A stretch of DNA of 11,576 bases from Chloroflexota bacterium. GTDB taxonomy: Bacteria > Chloroflexota > Anaerolineae > Anaerolineales > Anaerolineaceae. The DNA is taken from NCBI GenBank assembly GCA_029777225.1, contig JAKOSR010000077.1, forward strand, positions 1 through 11,576, in the 5' to 3' direction. Of the stretch, positions 1-5,635 are shown in pieces. The position numbers and the translations under genes are program-made. Below the pieces are notes generated by a model. The model saw nothing but the letters and a program-made list of their open reading frames with translations. It made no database searches and was not told where the DNA came from. How positions within the stretch are numbered: position 1 is the stretch's first letter; every line of letters starts with the position of its first letter.

Positions 1-561
1 CATCTGCCCTGTCATCGCCATGTCGGCACTGCTGCCCCCAAAAATGGTGGGGTGGATGGTGCGGAGCAACCGTGATGAAAAGAAGGTCAGCGGCACGCTG
101 GCAAAGCCAACCAGGGCATAAATCGCCCCAAAACGCGCCCGGCGGGACGGGTCGTCCATACCGCGCCGCAGCAACAGGTAGGCGATGTAGGTGAAGGCCA
201 TGATGGTCATGGTCGTCAACCGCGGGTCCCAGGTCCACCAGGTGTTCCAGATGGGCTTGGCCCAAATCATGCCGGTGAAGTTCGCAATGGCAGTAAATAC
301 CAGCCCAATCTCCACGCTGGACGCGGAAACCCGGTCATATTTCAGGTCTTGCCGGCCCAGGTACAAGCCACCGGCCACAGCGGCCACAAAAAAGGCCAGC
401 ATCCCGACCCAGGCGGCGCTCATGTGGAAGTAAAACACCTTTTGCACCAGCCCCATGGTCAGTTCCACCGGGGCGTAAAAGATCACCATGGCAAAGGCCG
501 CCAGGAGTATCACGACAGAGAGAAGGGTAAGTGGGGTTAACAGTTTATTCTTGGATGACAT
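1..561 (-). CDS. ccmC: Cytochrome c maturation protein CcmC, haem-handling membrane protein (3' end missing)
   Basis: CcmC is an integral membrane protein that takes haem and loads it on CcmE, working with the CcmAB ABC complex. I translated 187 codons from the ATG at 561 to the window edge without a stop; family members are usually about 230-245 residues, so about 50 are missing. The tryptophan-rich WWD motif lies at residues 100-116 (WAKPIWNTWWTWDPRLT). The two external haem-ligand histidines are probably H46 (YFHM) and H170 (RTIHP); their spacing of 124 equals that of H60 and H184 in E. coli CcmC as I remember them. Several hydrophobic segments alternate with basic loops. The start overlaps the end of ccmB by 17 bp and has no clear Shine-Dalgarno, which suggests translational coupling. 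The identification is secure. Confidence 0.96.
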   Translation of the reverse strand, partial: MSSKNKLLTPLTLLSVVILLAAFAMVIFYAPVELTMGLVQKVFYFHMSAAWVGMLAFFVAAVAGGLYLGRQDLKYDRVSASSVEIGLVFTAIANFTGMIWAKPIWNTWWTWDPRLTTMTIMAFTYIAYLLLRRGMDDPSRRARFGAIYALVGFASVPLTFFSSRLLRTIHPTIFGGSSADMAMTGQM

Positions 562-1219
562 ATTCAAACACCAGTATGGAAAGAACGGTCATGATGATAT
601 CATAGACCAGCAACAGGTTGACCCAGCTGGCATAGCCGCTCAGCGCGGAACCAGCCAGCACTGCTCCGGCCGCTTTGACCACAGCCATGTTCACGGGCAT
701 CAACAGGGGGAAAAGCAAAATGGGCAGCAACAGGTCGCGCATGCGCGTCTGCACGGTCATGCCGGCAATCAGCGTGCCCGTCGCGCTGTATCCCCAGGCC
801 CCCAACAGCAATACCAGCCATAACATCGGCATAAACAGCGACTGGTTGTAGAGCAGCGAGTAAATCGGGATGACCAGCACGGTCAAAAACAGCATCACCA
901 GCAGGTTGGTGATGAGTTTGGCCACGTAAATGACCGAGAGCTCGGGCACTGCCATCACCAACGCGTCAAAACAGCCCTGGTCCTGCTCGGCGGTGAAGGA
1001 GCGGTTCAGTCCCAGCGTCCCGGCGAAGACGATGACCACCCAAATGATGCCGGCCGCGGCTTCCGAGCGACTGGCCGGGTTGAGTTCCATGGCATAGTTG
1101 AAAATGAACAGCGTCAGCACGGCGAAGGATAGCATCGCGGTCAGCATGTCCCTGGAGCGCCATTCCTGCACCAGGTCTTTCCACACCAGCGTCAGCGCGG
1201 TTTTCAGCCAGTTTTTCAT
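545..1219 (-). CDS. ccmB: Cytochrome c maturation protein CcmB, ABC transporter membrane subunit
   Basis: CcmB is the membrane subunit of the CcmAB transporter. The complex uses ATP to release holo-CcmE from CcmC. The 224-residue protein has the usual family length and about six hydrophobic segments. Recognisable family blocks are the N-terminal WKDLVQEWRSRD with the following FAVLTLFIFNYAMEL, and GIIWVVIVFAGTLGLNRSF around residues 57-75 followed by EQDQGCFDAL. The ATG at 1219 overlaps the ccmA stop in an ATGA arrangement, a typical coupled junction between ABC partners. The stop lies 17 bp inside ccmC. Nothing looks broken or unusual in the protein. Confidence 0.96.
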   Translation of the reverse strand: MKNWLKTALTLVWKDLVQEWRSRDMLTAMLSFAVLTLFIFNYAMELNPASRSEAAAGIIWVVIVFAGTLGLNRSFTAEQDQGCFDALVMAVPELSVIYVAKLITNLLVMLFLTVLVIPIYSLLYNQSLFMPMLWLVLLLGAWGYSATGTLIAGMTVQTRMRDLLLPILLFPLLMPVNMAVVKAAGAVLAGSALSGYASWVNLLLVYDIIMTVLSILVFEYVIQE

Positions 1220-1956
1220 GCGGCTGCCACGCTTTCGGGCTGGGTGATTTGCTGGTAGCGCAATTGGATATCGTCCAGGCTCAGCCCAACATTGGGGATG
1301 AGCGCCGCGATTTTGCCGCGTGTCAACACGGCGAATAGGCTGGCAATCTGGCGGGCGTGGTTTAGTTCGTGGGTTGTGGCCAAAATGACCCGTCCATTAG
1401 CCTGTTCTTCACCGATGAGCGAGTTGAGCAGTTGGCAACCCTGCTGGTCCAGGCCAGTGTAGGGCTCATCCAAAAGCAGGATGCGCGGATTGTGCAGCAG
1501 GGCCCGCGCGATGGTCAAGCGTTGTTTCATGCCGCGCGAATACGAGCGCACCGGCACAGGACGGGTTTTGCCCAGGCCCACCCGCGTGAGCAGTTGCCTG
1601 AGCTGGGCTTCCGGTAATTCAGCCTGGTAGAGTCGCGCGTAAAAGCGCAGGTTCTCCGGGCCGGTCAGGTGTTCATACAGGAAAGGCTGGTGCATCACCA
1701 GCCCAAACTGGCGCCGGGCGTCGGGTTGATGGAAATCCAGGCGCGCGCCGTCCAGGAGCAATTCGCCGGTCTGGGAGCGCTGCAGCCCACTCAGCACGCG
1801 CAACAGCGTGGTCTTACCCGCCCCGTTTGGCCCGAGCAGGCAGGTCACTTCCCCGCCGTTTAGGGCTAGGTCCAGGTGGTCCAGCACGCGTTGGGTGCCG
1901 TAGCGCTTGGAGATGGCGCGCGCTTCCAGTTGGGTCAAATCAGTCTCCGTTTTCAC
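1216..1956 (-). CDS. ccmA: Cytochrome c maturation ABC ATPase CcmA
   Basis: This is the cytoplasmic ATPase of the CcmAB complex. All ABC elements are present: Walker A GPNGAGKTT (residues 42-50), Q-loop Q90, signature YSRGMKQR (139-146, in the RGMKQR form usual for this family), Walker B ILLLDEP (159-165) and H-loop H196. The longest start is a GTG at 1956, overlapping ccmF by 17 bp. A TTG at 1938, just after the ccmF stop, has a better Shine-Dalgarno (GGAG at 1948-1945, 6-nt spacing) and would remove six residues outside the conserved domain, so the start is uncertain. The ccmB start overlaps the stop codon. Function follows from the motifs and from position between ccmF and ccmB. Confidence 0.95.
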   Translation of the reverse strand: MKTETDLTQLEARAISKRYGTQRVLDHLDLALNGGEVTCLLGPNGAGKTTLLRVLSGLQRSQTGELLLDGARLDFHQPDARRQFGLVMHQPFLYEHLTGPENLRFYARLYQAELPEAQLRQLLTRVGLGKTRPVPVRSYSRGMKQRLTIARALLHNPRILLLDEPYTGLDQQGCQLLNSLIGEEQANGRVILATTHELNHARQIASLFAVLTRGKIAALIPNVGLSLDDIQLRYQQITQPESVAAA

Positions 1957-3997
1957 GCCGGCCGGTGGCCTGCGCGTAGCTAATTACCTTGGAGTCCGCT
2001 GCGGTCTCATCCTCGTCCGTTTCCCGGTCGGGGCGCCGGGCTGTGCCGGCCAGGATGCCGCCCAAAACCAGGCAGAACCCGCCAATCCACATCCAATTCA
2101 CCAGCGGGTTGTCAATCAACTTGATGGTCGCGTAGGGCATGTCCATGTTGAAGCCCAGCACCAGCGCGTACACATCCCCGCGCAGCGTGCTATGCACCGC
2201 CGGGATGGTGATGGACTGGTTTCTGTCCATGTAGATGTGCTGGCCTGGTTTGAGGTCAGCAATTTTTTCGCCGTCCCGGTAGAGCGTGGTCTCGATGACG
2301 ACGTTCATGTACTCCGGGTTGTCGTAGTTGGCTGAGGCGGCGTTAAGTTCGATTTCGTAGCGCCCGAGGGGCATCCGGTCGCCGGGAATGAGCGTGCCCT
2401 CGATGGCGCTGCCCATCACTTCCGTGCCAGCAATTCCCAGCGCGATGAGCAAGATGCCCGCGTGCACCAGGAAGGCGCCGTAGCGCCCACGCTGCTTCCA
2501 CCAGAACTTGAAAAATTTCGCTGGCCCAACCGCATTCGCATCGCGCGCGGTCAGGAACAGCTGCACGGCCAGGCCCAAAAAGACGATGAAGAACATCACC
2601 AGCGCGGACCAGGCGCGGATGCCGGCCAGGTAAAACGCGCCAACCCCGGCCAGCGCGATGGCCACCGGGATCCACCAGGTTTTCTTCAGCCGCTTAAGCG
2701 AAGCAGTACTCCAGCCAATCAAGGGGCAGATGCCCATCAACACCACTAGCAGGATAAACAGCGGTAGGGTGCTGCGGTCGTAAAAACCACGGTCCAGCGT
2801 GATTTGCTGCCCGCCCAGCGTGCCGCTGGTCAGCGGGTACACCAAGCCCCACAGGCACACCACCGTCAGCCCGAGCAGCAGCACATTGGTATACAGGAAC
2901 AGCGCTTCGCGCGAGATGAGCGAGTTTAGTTCCCACCCGCTGCCCAGCGATTTCCAGGACCTGACCAACAACGCGATGGAGAACACCACCATCAGGATGG
3001 TGAACACGATGAGCGGTCTGGAAATCAGGCTCTCGCTAAAGGCGTGCACCGAGCTCAACACGCCGGCACGGGTGATGAAAATGCTGAAAATCACCAGCAG
3101 GTAGCTTGCCAGCACCAACACCAGGTTGAAACGGCGGAAGATGCCGCGCTTGCGTTGGAGCAGCAAACTGTGCAGCAGTCCGGTGCTGGTCAGCCAGGGC
3201 AGCAGCGAAGCGGTTTCCACCGGGTCCCACGCCCAATAGCCGCCCCATCCCAACACGTCGTACGACCACCAGCTGCCCAACACGATCCCGGCTGAAAGCA
3301 GCACCCACGCGGCAATCAGCCACGCGTGCGTCTTGTCCAGCAAGTCATCGTCGTTTTGGCGGCGGATTAACTGGGAAACCCCCACCGCGAACGGGATTAG
3401 GAACAGCCCAAAGCCCATGTAAAGGATGGGGGGATGGATAATCATACCTGGGTGGCGCAGCAGGGGGTTGAGCCCCACGCCGGTCAGGCCGCGATAGATG
3501 ACCGCGCCCACTGCGGGCGCGAACACGCCTTCAGCCAGCGTGCCATCCACCAGTTCCCACACCCGCGCGAACGGGTTTTCAAGGAACAGCGGCAGGCCGA
3601 TGAAGAACAGCAGGTTGACCGCGGCCACCACGTAGGCCCAGGCATCCATCAGGCCGCGCCGGCCCGAAACCGCCAAAAAGAAGCACAGGGCGATAATCCA
3701 GCTCCAGAAAAAGAGGGAGCCCGCCTGCCCGCCCCACAGGGCCGTGATGCGCAGGATGGGCGACATGGCCGGGTTAATGACAGAGTTGACGTATGACACA
3801 GTAAAGTCTTCCAGGGCCTGCAGGATGAGCATTGCGACGATGGAAAGCGTGTGCAGGCCAAAAGAAACCTGTGTCAGCCGGACGGCCAGCCCGGGGAGCT
3901 GTTTCTCCCGCCGGGCCAGGCTGAGGGCTGCGACAACCAGGCCGGCCAGGGCAGTGACAAATGCAAGCGCGAAACTGATTAATCCAAGATAATACAT
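1940..3997 (-). CDS. ccmF: Cytochrome c haem lyase subunit CcmF
   Basis: CcmF receives haem from CcmE and, in the haem lyase complex, attaches it to the CXXCH cysteines of apocytochrome c outside the membrane. The 685-residue protein is full length (E. coli about 650) and has many hydrophobic segments. The WWD domain is at residues 251-268 (WGGYWAWDPVETASLLPW). Four histidines match the E. coli haem ligands H173, H261, H303 and H491 as I remember them: H188 (HPP), H276 (LLHS) and H318 (SSVHAF) at a constant offset of 15, and H512 (VHAG) at 21. A soluble domain (about 525-630) precedes the last membrane helix. The charged tail (about 655-685) is poorly conserved. The ATG at 3997 has GAGG four bases upstream and sits just after a terminator-like hairpin. 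Confidence 0.97.
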   Translation of the reverse strand: MYYLGLISFALAFVTALAGLVVAALSLARREKQLPGLAVRLTQVSFGLHTLSIVAMLILQALEDFTVSYVNSVINPAMSPILRITALWGGQAGSLFFWSWIIALCFFLAVSGRRGLMDAWAYVVAAVNLLFFIGLPLFLENPFARVWELVDGTLAEGVFAPAVGAVIYRGLTGVGLNPLLRHPGMIIHPPILYMGFGLFLIPFAVGVSQLIRRQNDDDLLDKTHAWLIAAWVLLSAGIVLGSWWSYDVLGWGGYWAWDPVETASLLPWLTSTGLLHSLLLQRKRGIFRRFNLVLVLASYLLVIFSIFITRAGVLSSVHAFSESLISRPLIVFTILMVVFSIALLVRSWKSLGSGWELNSLISREALFLYTNVLLLGLTVVCLWGLVYPLTSGTLGGQQITLDRGFYDRSTLPLFILLVVLMGICPLIGWSTASLKRLKKTWWIPVAIALAGVGAFYLAGIRAWSALVMFFIVFLGLAVQLFLTARDANAVGPAKFFKFWWKQRGRYGAFLVHAGILLIALGIAGTEVMGSAIEGTLIPGDRMPLGRYEIELNAASANYDNPEYMNVVIETTLYRDGEKIADLKPGQHIYMDRNQSITIPAVHSTLRGDVYALVLGFNMDMPYATIKLIDNPLVNWMWIGGFCLVLGGILAGTARRPDRETDEDETAADSKVISYAQATGRRENGD

Positions 3998-4008
3998 AAA
4001 ACCTCGCT

Positions 4009-4046
4009 AAAAAAGGGATAAGCTGCTGGTTGGAGCCGTTTATCCC
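4009..4046 (-). terminator. Terminator-like hairpin just upstream of ccmF (possible attenuator)
   Basis: Read on the minus strand, GGGATAA (4046-4040) pairs with TTATCCC (4021-4015) and is followed at once by six T (4014-4009). A GCT/AGC pair can extend the stem inside the loop. This is the form of an intrinsic terminator, but it is only a 7-bp stem with an 18-nt loop. It lies 12 bases before the ccmF ATG, inside an apparent operon. It could trim transcription after ccmE, act as an attenuator, or shape the ccmF leader. Confidence 0.4.
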
Positions 4047-4084
4047 ATTGTCTCATATGGTTTTTGTTTCCATTTCCCATCCAG

Positions 4085-4172
4085 GGCTGCCGTACGGCCG
4101 GGCCTGTCTACCTCCCGGGCGTCAATATCCCGTCTGGGACGCCCCTTGCCCGGGGTTCAGTCCGTCACAGCC
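4085..4172. repeat. GC-rich compound inverted repeat in the ccmE-ccmF gap
   Basis: Four nested complementary pairs fold this 88-bp stretch into one long imperfect hairpin: GGCTG 4085-4089 with CAGCC 4168-4172, ACGG 4094-4097 with CCGT 4162-4165, CCGGGC 4098-4103 with GCCCGG 4148-4153, and GGGCGTC 4117-4123 with GACGCCC 4138-4144. A perfect palindrome, GCCGTACGGC, lies at 4089-4098. No convincing small gene is present; ccmD, which would need a hydrophobic helix, was looked for on the minus strand and not found. It may be a dispersed palindromic element or an mRNA structure between the two cistrons. Confidence 0.5.
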
Positions 4173-4186
4173 AACAGGGAGTGCTT

Positions 4187-4663
4187 TTACTGCTTGGGCA
4201 GCGCCGCCTCGTACTTGGAAGGGCACTTCAACAACAATTCGGTCGCCTGGAAATCCCCGTTCGCGTCCAGCGAGCCGGTGATGATGGCCTGGGCTTCGTC
4301 CTTCAGCAGGTCCGGGCGCGCGCCCTTGTAATAAATGGTCATCTTGGCAGCGTTTGGGTTGGCCACGGCATCCGCCAGCACCTTTTGCATCCCGCCCATG
4401 GCCTCGATTTCCCTGTGGTCGCCGGGAATCTGCGCCACCTGGAAGCTCAACTGCAGGGTTTGCGGGTCATATTGAATGGTCTCGCCCAACACCGCGCCAG
4501 ACATGCGCACGTTCTTTCCCACCAGCTCAGCTTTCTGGGCTTGCAACTCTTCAACGGTCATAAAATACTGTGAACCGGATAGCGTGGAGGAGATGACCAG
4601 GTAGCCAAGCGCTATAACAATCACGGCGATGCCGATGATGAGCTTTAAGTTCGGTTTTTTCAT
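4187..4663 (-). CDS. ccmE: Haem chaperone CcmE, CXXXY variant
   Basis: CcmE is a membrane-anchored haem chaperone that binds haem covalently on the outer face of the membrane and carries it from CcmC to CcmF. Numbering from the ATG at 4663 (158 residues), residues 6-26 form the membrane anchor and about 33-145 the OB-fold domain (FMTVEEL, VGKNVRMSGAVLGE). In the classical protein haem is bound by His in HXXXY. Here the position reads C147-P-S-K-Y151, and I confirmed the TGC codon (4225-4223) and TAC codon (4213-4211). This is the variant known from archaea and some bacteria. AGGA lies 8 bases upstream of the ATG; a TTG three bases further upstream is in frame but less likely. It is the first gene of the ccm operon. 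Confidence 0.95.
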   Translation of the reverse strand: MKKPNLKLIIGIAVIVIALGYLVISSTLSGSQYFMTVEELQAQKAELVGKNVRMSGAVLGETIQYDPQTLQLSFQVAQIPGDHREIEAMGGMQKVLADAVANPNAAKMTIYYKGARPDLLKDEAQAIITGSLDANGDFQATELLLKCPSKYEAALPKQ

Positions 4664-4671
4664 CAAAAAGG

Positions 4672-4675
4672 TCCT
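4672..4675 (-). promoter_or_regulatory. Shine-Dalgarno AGGA of ccmE
   Basis: On the minus strand AGGA precedes the ATG at 4663 by 8 bases and the in-frame TTG at 4666 by 5. Both are possible, but the ATG is preferred as initiation codon. Confidence 0.55.
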
Positions 4676-4739
4676 TTTAAGTAATCTGCACCTATTTTAT
4701 CGTAATTCGCGAAAAAAATAACAAGCCCGCGAACTCAGT

Positions 4740-4745
4740 ATTATA
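4740..4745 (-). promoter_or_regulatory. Candidate -10 box (TATAAT) for the ccm operon
   Basis: A perfect TATAAT is read on the minus strand about 75 bases upstream of the ccmE ATG, giving a leader of roughly 65-70 nt. No good -35 is found at the usual distance. A second weaker candidate, TAAAAT at 4699-4694, has TTGTTA at 4724-4719, but at 19-bp spacing. Confidence 0.4.
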
Positions 4746-4791
4746 CCCGCCCTTTTGCCCCGTTCTCCCAGCCCCCAGTTTCCCATCAGAA

Positions 4792-4812
4792 GCCGTCAAT
4801 TCTCTTGACGGC
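4792..4812. promoter_or_regulatory. Perfect 8-bp inverted repeat, candidate operator of the SAM hydrolase-ECF operon
   Basis: GCCGTCAA (4792-4799), five bases, then TTGACGGC (4805-4812): a 21-bp two-fold symmetric site of the size bound by dimeric repressors. No T run follows on either strand, so it is not an intrinsic terminator. Its right half contains TTGACG, the candidate -35 box. A bound protein would therefore block the promoter. The regulator is not in the window. Confidence 0.45.
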
Positions 4813-4833
4813 AGCCCCCCGCGATGTTAACCT
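4805..4833 (+). promoter_or_regulatory. Candidate promoter TTGACG-N17-TAACCT for a leaderless transcript
   Basis: TTGACG (4805-4810) and TAACCT (4828-4833) are 17 bp apart. TAACCT fits the loose TANNNT form of -10 boxes but matches TATAAT at only three positions. A start point about 7 bases downstream would fall on the ATG at 4841, and no Shine-Dalgarno lies in front of that ATG. Both facts fit leaderless initiation. This is inference from position. Confidence 0.35.
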
Positions 4834-4840
4834 TGACCCC

Positions 4841-5635
4841 ATGACTGTTATTTCACTGACCACCGACTTTGGCAACCAAAATGGCTTCGTCGGCACGATG
4901 AAAGGTGTCATCTGGAGCATCGCCCCGGACGCCCAAATTGCCGATATCAGCCACGAGATTCCCCCGCAGGATATCCGCTCCGGCGCGATTGCCCTGTGGC
5001 GGGCGGCGCCTTTTTTCCCGGCCGGCAGCGTGCATATCGCCGTGATTGACCCGGGGGTGGGGACCGCCCGTCGGCCCATCGCGGCCCGCCTCGGCGACCA
5101 GTTTTTCGTCCTACCGGATAATGGCCTCATCACCCCTATGCTGGAGGACGCCGAGCAGGCCGGCGCGCCGATTGAGCTGGTGCACCTGGACCAGCCGCGT
5201 TACTGGCTGGAAAAAGTCTTCACCACCTTCCACGGGCGCGACATTTTCTCTCCGGCTGGCGCTCACCTCGCGGCCGGTGTCCCGCTTGCCCACCTGGGCA
5301 CCCGGATTAATGACCCCGTGCGCCGACCGCTGCCCCGCCCCACACGCACGGCTGATGGCTGGATGGCTTCCATCCTGCTGATTGATGTTTTTGGCAACTG
5401 CACCACCAGCCTGCGCGTAGCCGACGTTGGCGACCTCTCCCGGCTCACCTTGCTCCTTCCTTCTGGCCAGCGCGTGGAGGGCGTGTTGCCCTCCTATGGC
5501 CACGCCGGGGTGGGGGACCTGGTGGCCGTAACCGATTCCGAGGGTTTTATCGAAATCGCGGTCGTTAACGGCAGTGCTGCCAAAGCCTGCCAGCTCAAGC
5601 TGGATGACCCCATCCAGGTGAGTGTGCATGCCTGA
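4841..5635 (+). CDS. SAM hydrolase / SAM hydroxide adenosyltransferase (DUF62 family)
   Basis: Enzymes of this family, related to fluorinase and chlorinase, use water-derived hydroxide to split S-adenosylmethionine into adenosine and methionine. The 264-residue product shows the family blocks LTTDFG (6-11), VIDPGVGT (68-75), LPDNGL (91-96), TFHGRDIFSPAGA (129-141) and a C-terminal IDVFGN (181-186). The catalytic triad known for DUF62 is present as D70, R77 and H131, with the same 7-residue Asp-Arg spacing as the characterised archaeal enzyme. This argues for hydrolase rather than halogenase activity. The ATG at 4841 matches the conserved N-terminus; an in-frame TTG at 4805 would add 12 unconserved residues and falls inside the palindrome. 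The stop overlaps the ECF ATPase start by 8 bp, so the two are probably co-translated. Confidence 0.93.
   Translation: MTVISLTTDFGNQNGFVGTMKGVIWSIAPDAQIADISHEIPPQDIRSGAIALWRAAPFFPAGSVHIAVIDPGVGTARRPIAARLGDQFFVLPDNGLITPMLEDAEQAGAPIELVHLDQPRYWLEKVFTTFHGRDIFSPAGAHLAAGVPLAHLGTRINDPVRRPLPRPTRTADGWMASILLIDVFGNCTTSLRVADVGDLSRLTLLLPSGQRVEGVLPSYGHAGVGDLVAVTDSEGFIEIAVVNGSAAKACQLKLDDPIQVSVHA
5616..5621 (+). promoter_or_regulatory. Shine-Dalgarno AGGTGA deciding the ecfA start
   Basis: AGGTGA lies six bases before the ATG at 5628, inside the end of the SAM hydrolase gene. The upstream GTG at 5622 directly abuts it and would have no spacing, so the ATG is chosen. Confidence 0.65.

Noticed and set aside
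3999..4186. A ccmD gene between ccmE and ccmF
   Set aside because: CcmD needs one hydrophobic helix in a protein of about 40-70 residues. The minus-strand frames here are short; the best, about 33 codons from 4080, is polar and overlaps ccmF.
4667..4840. SAM riboswitch upstream of the SAM hydrolase-ECF operon
   Set aside because: The spacer is short and shared with the divergent ccm promoter. Apart from the 21-bp palindrome, no multi-stem aptamer is seen, and the probable transcript start leaves no leader.
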